Shown one piece after another: positions 20,935-33,273 of a stretch of DNA of 64,000 nt. The stretch is from Rutpela maculata (Eukaryota > Arthropoda > Insecta > Coleoptera > Cerambycidae), in the NCBI GenBank assembly GCA_936432065.2, contig OW386286.2, positions 265,937,987 through 266,001,986 on the forward strand, given 5' to 3'. Position 1 is the stretch's first letter, and every line of letters begins with the position of its first letter. Position numbers and translations under genes: made by a program. Below the pieces are notes generated by a model that was given only the letters and a program-made list of their open reading frames with translations, was not told the origin of the DNA and ran no database searches.

Positions 20935-23272
20935 TTAGCTTAGTGAATGAGGATGCACATCATCCAACTTTGCACATAGAGATATCCTTAAAAACTAATA
21001 AATTAACACAGCTGTCTTCTCCATTAGTATCTACTTATAACTATAAAAAAGCAAACTTTAATCTATTATATGAATTATTTATGAATACAGACTGGACTGA
21101 TATTAACAGGTTTTCTGATGTCAATGAGGCTGTTGAATATTTCTATACTGTTATATACAATATATTTGACATTTGTATTCCAAAAACAAAAAAATGTAAG
21201 AAATATCCAGTCTGGTTTAATTATCAAATTATAAAAGATCTTAGAAAAAAGGACAAACTACGTAAAAAGCATAACTTCTCGAAATCAATTAATTTGAGGA
21301 ATGAATATAGTAATCTAAGAGCAAAACTAAAAACTGATATTGACCAAGCATACAAAGAGTATATTAATAAAATTCAACAAGGTCATTCTGGCAATTCATG
21401 GCTAATAAAAAAGAGTCAGTTTCCATCCCGAACATAATGCATTTAGATAACCAGGAATGTAAAGGCGGAGAGGCAATCACAAATTCTTTTGCAGATCACT
21501 TTAATAGTGTATATAATGTTGATTCACATGGAGATGATTCACATATAAAACTTAATCCACATTACACATACAGATCAAACAGCTATACAGTCTATTACAC
21601 AAGATGAGATACGTGAAGCCGTAAAACGATTAAAGTCAAACAAAGCAGTTGGTCCTGATATGTTACCTTTGTACATCATTAAAGGCTGTATTGACTTTCT
21701 TGTATATCCGCTACATTACTTATACAACCTAAGTCTAAAAACTAAAGTATTCCCAGAAATCTGGAAAGAAGCTCGTCTTTGCCCAGTTCATAAAAAAGAT
21801 GATAAAACCAACATAAAAAATTATAGACCTATTGCTATACTGTCAGTACCAGCCAAGCTTTACGAATCGATTATCTATAACAATATATATAACTCAGTAC
21901 ACAATAGAATATCCGTACACCAACACGGTTTTATGAGGCACAGGTCAACTGCTAGTAACTTAATTAATATTACTCAGTATATATCGCAAGTAATACATGA
22001 GGGTAGTCAGGTAGATATAGTCTATACTGACTTTCAAAAGGCATTCGATTCAGTGTCACATAATTTCCTTCTTTGTAAACTTAAAAATGAATTTGGATTC
22101 CATGAAAATCTGTTAGAACTACTTACCTCATATTTACAAAATAGGAAACAGTATGTTTCTGTAAATGGATATGTATCAAAACACTTTATTGCCTTGTCCG
22201 GGGTTCCTCAAGATTCCAACCTTGGTCCACTGCTATTTCTTTTGTTTATAAATAATTTAACTGAAATAATTGAATCATCCAAATATTTATTATTTGCAGA
22301 TGCATTTGCATTAAAGTTGAGAACAATATGGACTCTTCTATGCTCCAAAACGACATAGATAACTTATATCAATGGACGCTTCAGAATAAATTATATCTTA
22401 ATATCAATATATGTTTTATTATGAGCTATACTAGGAGAAAAAATCCGATTATGTATAAGTACCAAATAAATGATACAAGATTGGCCAGAGTTGAAACCAT
22501 GAGGGACCTAGGTATAATTTTTGACACCCAGCTTACCTTTACTGGCCATATTCATTCCATGATTAATAAAGCTAATAAAATGTATGGCTTCATAGTACGT
22601 AATACAAAAATGTTTAACACAGAAGCTATTAGAGACAATTATTCATATCATACGTTAGATCTGTGTTGGAATATTGCTCCATCGTTTGGAGTCCGTTTTA
22701 CCAAGTACATGTAAACACTATAGAAACAGTACAAAATAAAGCATTAAGATACATAAACTATAAAGCGACTAGTTTCTATGACTTTACTGTAGAAAAAAAC
22801 ACGTTAAGGGAACAGTATAATCTTAAAACACTAGAGAGTCGACGAAAATACGGTCATATTGTATTTCTACATAAACTGTTACATGGCAATGTTGAATATC
22901 TTAATTTTCTGTTTTCAATATGTATAAATGTACCCAAGTATCATACCAGAACATTGAGAACCTTTAATTTACCACTTGCTAGTACAAACTATCAAATAAA
23001 TTCCCCCCTTTATAGAATATGTAGTATTTATAATGAGATACAAACCAGTTGTGATATATTTAATATCGACCTAGGAAGTTTAAAATCTACGTTAAATATA
23101 TTGTTTTAACTACTGTTTGTTAATATTATTAGTTATTAGTTAGTATTAGTTGTAGTTATTATTAAGTAGTAGCATATATTTATTATTAATCAACTTATGT
23201 AAGTATTGTATCACTCTGTAATAGAGCTTCGCTGTTGAGTGCATTATAAAATAAATAAATAAATAAATCTCC
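20935..23272 (+). pseudogene. 5'-truncated, decayed CR1/Jockey-type LINE
   Basis: It begins within the last endonuclease motif (DAHHPTLHIE, an SDHxP-like start) and runs through the linker, reverse transcriptase and C-terminal region to an (AAAT)n tail at about 23253-23272. RT blocks are visible: NYRPIAILSVPAKLYE, HGFMRHRSTASNL, VYTDFQKAFDSVSH, GVPQDSNLGPLLF and YLLFADAFALK. It is broken by frameshifts near 21430, 21605, 22330 and 22690. The usual FADD box reads FADA and GVPQG reads GVPQD, so it would be inactive even if the frames were joined. Confidence 0.9.
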
Positions 23273-24165
23273 CCAGCTACTATCTTTATAAAAAAAAATA
23301 AAAATAACGTTTTCCTTAGTTCATTGCCATAATTTTTTTACTCTAGTAACGTTCAGCTGAGATGCTTCCCTGCTAAGTTATTTAACCAGGTTAGCTGAAA
23401 AAATTATTTTTCTCAAAAATTCTCAAAATACATTAAGTGTAAAATTTCACCACGATCAAAAAAATTTGAGCATACACATAATGGTTAGGACTAACAAAAA
23501 ACACGGTTTGGATTTTTTTTTTCAATTTGGAATTTACTGGAACCAAAAAACGGGCATTTTTTTGTTTAAAAAATCAAAATTTCGCCTTTATTTTCCTTGT
23601 ATCATTTTTGATTCGTGACCTTTTCAGGGCTACGTTCAAATGCACCTAGCATTAACTGCATGTATCTCGGCAACGATGAGCCTAAACAGATTTTTATTTT
23701 ATGGATTATTTTTGTTATTGATAAACTAACTTTTTTGTTGTGACACATTTTTTCTAAACTGTGATCCTCTTTGAGTAATTTGCTTAGAACCTTTGAAAAA
23801 TCGGTGTTTTTTGCTTAAAAATCACCGTTTTCAATCCCCTGTAACTCGGTGGGTATTAAAGCAAAAATAACGTTATAGAGGTTTAGAGTAGAATTCGACG
23901 ATCTACACGTTCCAATAGTCACTTTTTTTTCGAAACCCACCCCCAACGAAAAAGCACCTTTATTTTTTTTTAATATTTCATATTTACCCATTTTGAATCA
24001 AACTATCCAAAAATATTTGAATTTAAAACTTCTATAGAATTAGTCAGAAGTGGGATCACCAAGTTACTGCACTAAGATAGATGGTAACAAATACAAATAC
24101 AAAATATACAATAAATATACATTATGATATATATTTTTGGTCATAAGCACTGGGAAATATATTAG
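23273..24165. other. Anonymous AT-rich DNA
   Basis: Homopolymer-rich, with no gene or paired repeat ends recognised. Confidence 0.35.
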
Positions 24166-24170
24166 TTTTA

Positions 24171-24340
24171 TACCCTTTGACACTACCAAACGGATCGGAA
24201 CTGAAAAGTGAAGAATTGTTTATAATTTTGGAAACTGCTAATGAGACACAGCTCAAGCCGGTGGAGCTGCCAACTGGAACAAATACATCATTTACTAGAG
24301 AATTATTACTGCATTTAAATTCATTTTACACAACATCTAG
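24171..24340 (+). CDS. Candidate orphan internal exon
   Basis: An open stretch containing LPNGSELKSEELFIILET and VELPTGTNTSFTRELLLHL has a protein-like mix of residues in otherwise AT-rich DNA. It ends at a strong donor (CATCTAG then GTATGTAA at about 24341). A possible acceptor is TATATTAG near 24166. I do not recognise the sequence. It could belong to a gene with distant exons or to a decayed transposon. Confidence 0.3.
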
Positions 24341-24344
24341 GTAT

Positions 24345-25306
24345 GTAATTTATAAAATAATATGCGTATAATTCAAAAGGTGGTTTGAAAATATTCGTTA
24401 ATTATAGAATGTTGGTGGTGAACGTGAAGTAATTTTTATGTTCATCTTAAATGTTCTACTTGAAAATAACTTACTTTGTAGTAGATAATTATTATATACC
24501 CGTATACTATTTTTCACCTGCATTGTTTCTTTGACAATAATGTGCAAACAATACGAAAACTTCCTTTTTGCAATTTTATTTATAATAAATTTTGAATTAA
24601 CCAACAAAGACTGCCTAGACTGATTTTGAAGTAAATTACATTCTCTATCAAAAAGGTTTCCTGATATTTTTCAATAGATTGCAGTTTTCTCCACTTCTCT
24701 TTTTCTTCGACTACGTCGCATATTTTAATTTTATGCTCGGACTTTTTATTGATTTGTCTATAAACCCACATTCGAGACTATTTTCTATAATTCTTAAGTT
24801 TTTTTTAATAAATGGGATGCGAGAATTGGGAGTGTTGCTTACGCGCGAATGAAGTTATCAGAGGGATGCTGCGCACTGGGAACAAATAAGGGTGGATATC
24901 TCTCAGATTTGCGATATCATTGGTCGGCTCTCGGATTAGGGGTTGTTAGTCGGCCACATTTCGCGAGATAATGACAAGGGGAGAGTTCAACTCGTAAAAT
25001 AAGATATTCAAAATGATTTTAAGGAGGCGTTTATGCCATGTACGCTGGATAAAATGCCATACGTGTCTGTTCAGCGTTAAAATAAAATATTTTATGAAAT
25101 AAAACATACTGGTATATTTTAAATGAAAAGTGCTACAAGCCTAGTGAACCGGAAAATATTCATCTGAAAATGGGCCAATTTAAAAAAAAACATTTTAGCT
25201 ATCAGAGATGTATCTAAAATTTTTCATCCGACATTTTCCGGAAGCGATGTATTTTGATTAATTTTCTTTTGTTTGCGGTTTAGATTTTTCAAAATATTTC
25301 GGCTTC
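24345..25306. other. Anonymous intergenic DNA
   Basis: No supportable feature; the open frames on the minus strand at 24398-24771 are AT-rich and have no domain content. Confidence 0.35.
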
Positions 25307-25308
25307 TA

Positions 25309-25982
25309 CAGGGTGATTTACCATGACATGCGGAAAACTTATCAGTAGGTTGTCCCCACCGAAAGGAGTTTAAAAAGTGAAAAATTAAAAAAATATTACC
25401 GAAAAAATTACCTTATTTTTCAGTAGAAATGCGCCGCCAATGACATTAACCAATCTGACATAACGCGGTACAACCATATCACTCTCCCTCCCACTTTATC
25501 AGACTTGGGATTGACACTATTGACAGCAAAGCTGGAGAAGGTGAGAAGTGACTTTTTGGTTTCAATCAAATCACACTACAAAAATAGCAAAATAAGTCGA
25601 CGAGACATTGACCCTATGCTAGTGAACTGTACAACAAGTAGATATAAGAAATATTTATTTAAACCCGTCAATAACACGAAAACACCAAACTTGGGCTGTA
25701 CCTTGTACCTGCCGGTGTCCTGATTGTTCGACCGAAAGAAAAAACGCGGCACTTTGACCACACGCACCAGCTTAACTTTTTATGCCAATTAAGGAAATGT
25801 AAACATCTTCGATGTTCTTTCACAAGTAAGTTCATTGCACACGTAACAGCAGTGTATCTTTGCAAGTTTTAGGGCAACAAAAATTAAATTACCTCGGATC
25901 TCTATAAAATTTTGCAGGGACTTTCCCACATAGAAGACTAGTACACCATTTTACTTTCCGCACGTCGTGGTAAATCGCGCTG
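25309..25982. mobile_element. 674-bp TIR element, mariner-like ends
   Basis: The left end CAGGGTGATTTACCATGACA pairs with the right end (reverse complement) CAGCGCGATTTACCACGACG, similar for about 30 bp through TGCGGAAA. TA flanks both (25307-25308, 25983-25984). There is no transposase. CAGGGTG ends with a TA target are common among insect mariner-derived MITEs. Confidence 0.75.
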
Positions 25983-25984
25983 TA

Positions 25985-26628
25985 TAAGCCAAATTGGGGC
26001 AATTCAAATTGTTTGTAATAAATGTATCTACAAAACCGTGTGGGTCAGAACTAGTTAAATAATTTCCAAACTTAAAAAAAACTAAAAGCCGCTGTCATTG
26101 GTGATTTCCCGTTTTTTCTGATATACTTTGGTTTGTATGTGTTATATTTTATTGAAAATTTGAGAAAATAAGTTTACTTTCAATGGACATAATAAAGTAC
26201 CAAATTTGGTTCTGAAATACAACAACCAATAATTGCATTTTCTCAAAAATTTTGGTTTGCCGATCATTTTTGACAAAGACTCATACAGCAACATCATTTT
26301 AAATTATGAGTTCTTTATATCATTTAAGATGGTATAGAAAATTAGGAATTAAGAAAAATATATTTTTTTCGGTTTTCTTGAAAAATTTACATATTTTTTT
26401 CCCTTTTCGGGAAATATGAAAAGTCGCAATTTATTTTAAAAAATCAAAGTAAATAGGGCTTTCGGTCAACATGAGATGAAAAGATTTTTAGCTATAGACG
26501 ATGTCGAATGACTAAAACGTATTAAAAAATGGGACCATTCCCAGATTTTTCCGGTATATGCCTCAACTAACCTCCTGTTGAGAAAAACGTGTTTCCAATT
26601 TTCGTTCATTTCGTTCGTATTCAATGTC
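25985..26628. other. Anonymous AT-rich DNA
   Basis: Low-complexity A/T-rich sequence, no bounded feature. Confidence 0.35.
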
Positions 26629-26631
26629 AAA

Positions 26632-27325
26632 AACCGCTGCCCAAGGAATCACTACTTCCACATCCAGATTCTCTATCCAAGTCACTCACAATGAAAAAAC
26701 TTTGTATATGAAAATAATTGTTTATGGAACTTTAATAATATAATATTTGAAATCCTCTACCCCAAAAACCCATAAAACGATACTCCACATCGGTAGTGGG
26801 GTGGGGGGATAGGGGGGTGATAGTGGGGGGTGGATGAAGTAAAAAAATATTTTGAGGTTTCAGGTTCCTGTACATACACAAAATCACTTTTTTTTTCATT
26901 CCCTTTAATAAGGGGGTGGGGGTGGTAATGGGGGTGGCTAATGCCAAAAATTTTTTTGAGACCTTAGCTTCTCTTGTATATACTAAATACCAATTTTCTG
27001 GACTCTTACCTGCTTGATTGACCTATTTACCCCAAATTTACCCCAATTTACCCCCCAACCCTTCGACGGAACAAGATGAAAATATAATCTAGTTCTAGAT
27101 CTCGTTAAAGTACATATGTGTACCAAATTTCAAGTCAATATCTTAAACGGTTCCAGAGAAAACGTGCGCACAAAAAAAAGTTACAGACAGACCGACAGAC
27201 ATACAGAAATTTTTTTTTCGCTCAAAGTTAAAATCTCGACGTTTCATGACATTTTAAGCCTATTTGGACAATAAAAATTTTTAAAAATTTTTTTGTCGTT
27301 ACTATACTTCCACTGGACGTGGAAG
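26632..27325 (+). repeat. GCTGCCCAAGG family, copy A
   Basis: Starts GCTGCCCAAGGAATCACTAC, passes through GTAGTGGGGTGGGG blocks, ATTTACCCCAATTTACCCC and an ACAGACAGACCGACAGAC tract, and ends CTTCCACTGGACGTGGAAG, which repeats the CTTCCAC(A/G)TCCAG of its own start in inverted form. Copies B (47990), C (57370) and D (58892, inverted) share the same order of landmarks. The element is non-coding and high-copy locally. Confidence 0.85.
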
Positions 27326-27329
27326 TAAT

Positions 27330-27935
27330 GTTTTAAATTAGAGTAGACTAAAAAATTTTTCTTGAATTTTAAATATTTTGCCAAAATTGCTAAAGTGACA
27401 AAATTGCTAAATTGACAGGACGTAGTACAAAGTAGTATCAGTATCAAACATCATAGATCAAAGTCAAGGAAATACTGAAAGAAGTGGTAAATGTAGTTAA
27501 AAATTGGTTGGATCCCTACAAACTCTCATTGAATGTTAAAAAAATTACATTACCTTCTTTATAACGTATAGCTCGACCAAAGTTTATCATCATACAAATT
27601 GATAATTTAAATGAAGATATCAGAGACAGCTCTGAATACAAAATTCTGCTCAATAATTATGAAATATATTTTTCAATATTATTTAATGAGTTTAATAAAT
27701 AACTAATTGTGCACACACCGGAAAATTTACGAAGATTGATTTTCATTTCTTTGTACATATTTTTTTTTCTCCTAATACATTTACGGAAAGTTAACAGATA
27801 GCTAGCGAATTGCAGTTTGCTTTGCAAAGCTTCTTGCCATTTTGAAGGCTGTTTAAAAAACATAATACAAAAAATGAATAACACGTTTTAACTTGTTTTA
27901 AACATTTAATGATCAAATCAAATTACGATTACTTT
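27330..27935. other. Anonymous AT-rich DNA
   Basis: No feature recognised. Confidence 0.35.
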
Positions 27936-27937
27936 TT

Positions 27938-28735
27938 TCAATAACGTGTGTGTCCCCCACGAGGCTCTTGGACTGTAGTCATCCTTCTTTTCATACTTAT
28001 GATGACGTTATCGATCATTTCTTGAGGCACCTTCTGTGTTTTGGACAACAGGAATATTTGACCTATGTCGTCTGCCTAGCATGTCCCATACATGTTCAAT
28101 TGTATTCAAGTTCGGGGAACATGCAGACCAAATCATTGTCGGTATTTCCACTCGGTTTAAAAAGTCATTTACACAACGAGCGGTGTACGGGCGAGCATTG
28201 TCTTGAATTAAAAGGAAATTTTCTCCGATATGTGGGGTAAAATGTACCACATGACCTTGTAGTACATCTTAGATACCTATCAGCAGTTAAAGTACACCAT
28301 CAATCACCATCGACTCTGTGCGTGTCCCTAAACATATGCCAACCCACACCATAATTGAGCCCCCACCAAAAGAGACAGTGGAGTAAAATTGAATTCTGTT
28401 CTTCTGGACGTCGACACACTTTTTCTCTACCAATCGAATTTACGCAGAAACTGCTCTCATCCGTGAATAAAACTTGACCCCACTGATCATCATTCCAATT
28501 TTGGTGTTCTGAAGCAAAGGCTGACGTCTCTGGAGTTTTGGGGCTTTTTGACTTACACGACTTCAAACCATCTTCTTTGAGTGTTCTCCTAGTACGCCCA
28601 CTTATTCTGATTCCACGAACTTCTTCCAGTTCGTTTCTTGTTTGGACTGCCGTTCGACGACTATTACGTAGTATAATGCAACCTTATAAGATCTGCTTAT
28701 AAATCGATCATCTACAGGCATGTTTGAGCGTTTTC
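27938..28735 (-). pseudogene. Tc1-type transposase remnant (DDE)
   Basis: On the minus strand the pieces run in Tc1 order: a DNA-binding part with RNELEEVRGIRISGRTRR near 28650, then VLFTDESSF (first catalytic Asp) near 28460, LLIQDNARPYTA (second Asp) near 28200, and SPNLNTIEHVWDMLGRR (third acidic residue) near 28110, closing with RGGHTRY and a stop at 27938. Tc1 transposases cut and paste DNA at TA sites. The frame shifts at least at about 28270 and 28010 and there are stops between pieces, so it is dead. I did not find its terminal inverted repeats. Confidence 0.88.
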
Positions 28736-28799
28736 TGCCTTGATCTCGTTTTCATACATACTCTCCAAAGTGCAACATTGCGATGAATCGTCGATTTCG

Positions 28800-29410
28800 A
28801 TTTACCAAACTTATGGGCATATGGGCAATAACACCACCCATGGAGTACCACGAGGCTCCGTGCTGGGGCCAGTGTTGTTTTTGATTTACATTAATGATAT
28901 CACTGGATGTAATCCCAGCACGATGAAATCCGTGTGCGAAGTATGAACTTTATGCAGACGACACCAATATTATATACAAACACCACCAAAAAGATACCAT
29001 ATATAGGGAATTGAAGGAGACGCAGTCAAATGTGACTGATGAGTTTTCAAATAATCAACTTTCTCTCTACGATGAAAATACTACTTTAATGTATTTTACA
29101 CTTTCAATAAATTCCTTAAATAATGATGAGCCTGTAAAGTTCCTGGGCGTTCATCTGGACTCTAAATTAATTTCGCAATATCAAACAGAAGCTGTGTGCA
29201 ACAGACTAATTTCATCTAGTTACCTGTTAAGGAACCTCATTAGAGACTAAAATAACATTAATCACAGCATATTTTGCGCTAATACAATCTCATATGCCCT
29301 ATGCAATCGTAATATGGGGTCATGCAACATCAACATGTAGAATATTCTCTCTACAAAGAAAAGCTGTTAGAACAATGGAGGGTTTAGCGTATAGAGATGA
29401 AAATGTTATG
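28800..29410 (+). pseudogene. LINE reverse transcriptase fragment
   Basis: GVPRGSVLGPVLFLIYINDI at about 28840-28900 and, after a frameshift, YADDTNIIYK near 28950 are the palm motifs of a non-LTR RT. VKFLGVHLDSKL and further C-terminal residues follow to about 29250, with more in another frame to about 29400. Stops and frameshifts mark it as dead. A possible 3' tail with (AAT)n lies near 30340-30362. Confidence 0.85.
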
Positions 29411-30764
29411 GTAAATCTCATCAGCTGTGGAAAATCCTAAAAGTAACGGCATCTATTTTTCTTTATATTTCCATCTTTAAAGAATTCAAAATAGCAAATT
29501 TTATAAATATTACTCCTTTTATTAATACACAATTCTGAAAATCTTTTAAATTTTGAAAATTTCATTTATTTCTTTCAAATTCATATTTTCATTTGATTCT
29601 ATTAATTATAACCGGCTATAATGTATAACGATAATATTTAGTTACATCATGTCAAAAAATTGGTTGCCGTACCGGAATTTATGATCTTATTGCCAAGAAA
29701 TGAGATTCAACCCCTAAATATAGGTAATTGTTTATTTATATTTATAGTTACCATAATTTTTAAACGGCACAGTTGTTAAAAATTATTGTAGGTGTTGAAT
29801 AATATTGTAGAATCGATGCCGTACATTTTGCAATGGGTCTAGGGATTTCTCTGGAACCACCAAATATGTACGGCGTTGCTGAATAATGAATCTATACAAA
29901 TACAAATACAAATTGTACAAACGCCGTACAGTATTAAATCACCTATTTGCCCCCAAAGTGCAAAATTTTCGGAAAATCAAAAATTCTTCTGGCTTCGGTC
30001 CCATTATTTTTGTATGGCAGTAGGTTCTAGGGGATTATTTTTTTATGAACTATCAAACATGAGGAATGCCGTACAAGAATATTTTGTCTGAAATCGCACT
30101 TTGGATGGAAAATTCAATTTACCTGTGTACTCATCTGTACCGCCCAAAAGTGACGGCATAGTGCCTAAAGTTATGGTTTATATTCCAGCATCGTACTGAA
30201 TATAATTCATGCTGGGTCACTTGGCCCCTTAAAAATTACGATGGGCTTGTAGTCTAATATACTTGTTTATATTTTTAAAATGTTGTATCTACTTTGTCCT
30301 GTTGACCTGTGTAAGCGCCCGCATTAACACCAATAAATAATAATAATTATCATTATTAATATCACTGTAAGATGGGCCATTTCGATCATTGCATTGCTGC
30401 AGCCCTAGCGATATCAGTCGGTGGTAAATTACCTATTATGGACTGTTTCACAATCAAGGCGACGATAGTAAACAAAAAAATAACAAATTTTAACAATTAC
30501 TTATGAAAACACAATGAAATTTGATGTAGAGAAAATACATGTTTCAATATAATGCAACAACTAACGGATCTTTACATGTTGACATCGAGTTTGACACTGA
30601 CTAACTTGAAAAAACGTCCAAAATAAACAAAATTTGTAGTAAGAAATTCGTGGCTGCCTAGATCTTCAAATTTGTTGGGAGAAATCAAAATTGTCTAGAA
30701 GAAATGCCAATTTATATCCGTTCCTTGTTTTTTGCCGGTGTGTGTGTGTATATATAATGAAATA
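29411..30764. other. Decayed repeat DNA with a LINE-like tail
   Basis: The phrase AAAAGTRACGGCAT occurs at about 29440 and 30150 in direct orientation, and GCCGTAC phrases recur between. Near 30320-30362 GTGTAAGCGCCCGCATTAAC followed by (AAT)n looks like a LINE 3' end. No gene recognised. Confidence 0.4.
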
Positions 30765-30765
30765 A

Positions 30766-30771
30766 TTTATT
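30766..30771 (-). promoter_or_regulatory. Candidate poly(A) signal for NDUFA1
   Basis: AATAAA on the minus strand about 160 bases after the NDUFA1 stop codon. Plausible position; no cleavage site was defined. Confidence 0.4.
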
Positions 30772-30932
30772 ACTTATGATTCTTTTAATTATTATAAGAA
30801 CACAATTTTTAAAAAAATGCTATAAAATTTAAACAGTAACAAAAATAAAGTGAACCTCCACAATATTCGGTACTAAACTTTACATAACATTCCTCTTTTT
30901 CCTTCTCTTCACTCTTTCCCATTTTCTTTTGC

Positions 30933-31157
30933 TTATTGATTTTCCTCTTCATCTGGTAGGCAGTCTAGACCACTTACTACATACGGGTCACCAGTTAGCC
31001 TTCTGTCTCTTAAATATTGTAATCGCTGCTTTTCCGTCTCCATTCTTCTTCTGTAACAATTTCCTACTACCAAATAATTTAATACATACGCAATAGCATG
31101 CGGGGCTGTCATGGCACCAGCTATGATGAGAAAAGGCGGCAAAAGTTCAAACCACAT
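30933..31157 (-). CDS. NDUFA1: NADH dehydrogenase 1 alpha subcomplex subunit 1 (MWFE)
   Basis: A 74-residue protein starting MWFELLPPFLIIAGAMT, the signature opening (MWFE) of this complex I accessory subunit. A single membrane segment spans about residues 5-32, then a basic loop (YRRRMETEKQRLQYLRD), RDRRLTGDPYVVSGLDCLP and an acidic tail. Family members are about 70-75 residues, and the RDxRLTxxPYxxxGLDxxPDE ending is typical of insect forms. The protein sits in the mitochondrial inner membrane and is needed for assembly of the membrane arm. A splice acceptor (ACATTTCAG) ends exactly at the ATG, so the start is MWFE and not the in-frame ATG 15 bases upstream; the whole CDS is one exon behind a 5'UTR intron. 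No frame damage; this is the clearest cellular gene here. Confidence 0.93.
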   Translation of the reverse strand: MWFELLPPFLIIAGAMTAPHAIAYVLNYLVVGNCYRRRMETEKQRLQYLRDRRLTGDPYVVSGLDCLPDEEENQ

Positions 31158-31229
31158 CTGAAATGTAATCACTCACAATGTTACATCACAGTAATAAGCC
31201 AAAAGGGAGATAAATAAAAGGCTGTATAG

Positions 31230-31713
31230 TAGGGTGGGCTGAAAAACACGAAAATTTGAATTTACAGATGGCCCACTTACTAACTTATTACTATGTATCT
31301 AAAACTAATTCGGGTAGATTTTTAGCCAAATCGGTGAATATCTAGCTGGCCCACCAGGACCTTGAAAATGAAAGAAAGGGCCAATTGTCACTAAAACATA
31401 GAATTCGAGGAAAATAAGGTTTTCTGTATAAAATTTCTAATTTCCCTGGAACTGAAATATATTTTATTCGAAAAACTTTTGCTACACGCATTTAGGCATT
31501 AATAAAGAGTCAAAAAAAATTTCAAATGTCAATTTTAAAAATGCTAAAAATCGAAAAATTGGCCCTTTCTTTCATTTTCAAGGCCCTGGTGGGCTAGCTA
31601 GATATTCACCGATTTGGCTAAAAATCTACCCGAATTAGTTTTAGATACATAGTAATAAGTTAGTAAGTGGGCCATCTGTAAATTCAAATTTTCGTGTTTT
31701 TCAGCCCACCCTA
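31230..31713. mobile_element. 484-bp hAT-like foldback MITE
   Basis: The ends TAGGGTGGGCTGAAAAACAC are inverted copies of each other, and the similarity runs about 155 bp per arm (31230-31385 and 31555-31713, through GCCCACTTACTAACTTATTA and AATATCTAGCTGGCCCACC). A perfect 8-bp duplication CTGTATAG flanks it (31222-31229, 31714-31721), which together with TAG-type ends points to hAT. No coding potential; the frames read across it are palindrome by-products. Confidence 0.88.
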
Positions 31714-32656
31714 CTGTATAGTGTGCATCGATAATTTTAGAATGATGTAAACATACTCCAGTCGGTAAAGTAAAAAATACACCAGAAGTTCGCAAAAAAA
31801 TGTTATCTGAGATTTTCCTTCAGTAAGTGTTAGTGGAGGGGTTATACATCGCGGCACATTGCACATTGCGGCACCCTCCCGTTCTGGGGGGTGCCGCAAC
31901 CCCCATAAAAACACTCCTTCTGTTGAAATAAGCCTTATTTTACTAATAACTCGTTAACCGTTGAAGATATAAAAAAATTGCTCATTATAAAAAAGAAAGC
32001 TTGACTAATTTCCTAAAAAAAAGTCTTATTGTAATTTTGTTGTATATGCCATGGTTTTCGAGAAAATCGATATTGAAAAAAATTCCAAAATTTGTATTTT
32101 TAATGCTCGCGAATTTTCGTTTATTCGAAATTTTTTGCGCGCGGTCTATAGAAAAAATTGAATTGCTCGAAAACCATACAAGCTAGGAAGAAAAATCAAA
32201 AAGGGTTTTAAAGGGCATAGAAAATACTCTATTGTGTTGCTATTTCTGATGGCTATTGATATTTATTAGTATACAAAAATAACAATATAATATAGTTATC
32301 TCTTCATTTTTTGCGCCTTTAACTATTCACAGGCCCATAAAAAAATAACTGACTTTAATATCAGTTATATTTGAATAATTTTTTGAGCTAAATTTTCAAG
32401 ATGTTTGGGGTCTTTTTTTTATTTTTAGGAAGCAATAAAAAATTGGCCAAAATTTGGCTAACTTCAACATACTGGTAAATTTGTAAATGTGAATATTTTT
32501 ATTCCTAACTTTTCTGCATTGAAGTTCTACCTTGAACTAAAAGATAATGCATTTATAACTTATATTAAAGTCAGTTATTTTTTATGGGCTTGTGAATAGT
32601 TAGAAACGCAAAAAATTGAGAGATAATTATATTATATTGTTATTTTTATATACTAA

Positions 32657-32864
32657 CTAGCTGACCCAGTAAACGTTGTTTTGCCATATAAATTATAAAT
32701 TTGTCCAAAAAATAAAAAGAAAATTTCTGGATAGGGCCACCCTTATCACCTAGGGGTATAGAAAATAGCCTACGACCTATTCTCAGACCTACCAAATATA
32801 CACCAAAAATTTCATAAAAATCGGTCAAGCCGTTCAATGTGACACGAGATTTTTATATATTAGA
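32657..32864 (-). mobile_element. 208-bp non-autonomous Helitron
   Basis: On the minus strand it begins TCTAATATATAAAAATCTCG and ends GGTCAGCTAG, the 5'-TC and CTAG-3' ends of Helitrons, inserted between A and T with no target duplication. The exact insertion point is proven by the left arm of the surrounding foldback, which has the uninterrupted site (ACTAATAAATATC in right-arm orientation). The interior (CCAGTAAACGTTGTTTTGCC near one end, ATTTCATAAAAATCGGTCAA near the other) resembles common insect Helitron tails. No protein is encoded. Confidence 0.85.
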
Positions 32865-33273
32865 TAAATATCAATAGCCATCAAAAATAGCAACACAAGA
32901 GAGTATTTTATATGCCCTTTAAAACATTTTGATTTTTCTTTCTAGCGTGTATGGTTTTCGAGCAATTGAATGTTTTCTATATATAAATTTCAAATAAACG
33001 AAAATTCGCGCGCATTAAAAATACAAATTTTGGAATTTTTTTCAATATCGATTTTCTCGAAAACCATGGCATATACAATAAAATTACAATAGGACTTTTT
33101 TTAGGAAATCAGTCTAGCCTTCTTTTTATGATGAGCAACGTGTTATCAGTACAATAAGACTTTTTTCACCGAAGGGGTGGGTTTTTTTTGGGGAGGGGGG
33201 GATTTTTGTGGTTTTATGATGTATAACCCCTCCACTAACAGTTACTGAAGAAAAATCTCGGATAACATTTTTT

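Noticed and set aside
31598..31914. Minus-strand open frames upstream of NDUFA1
   Set aside because: They run across the hAT foldback arms and the next foldback, with no conserved features.
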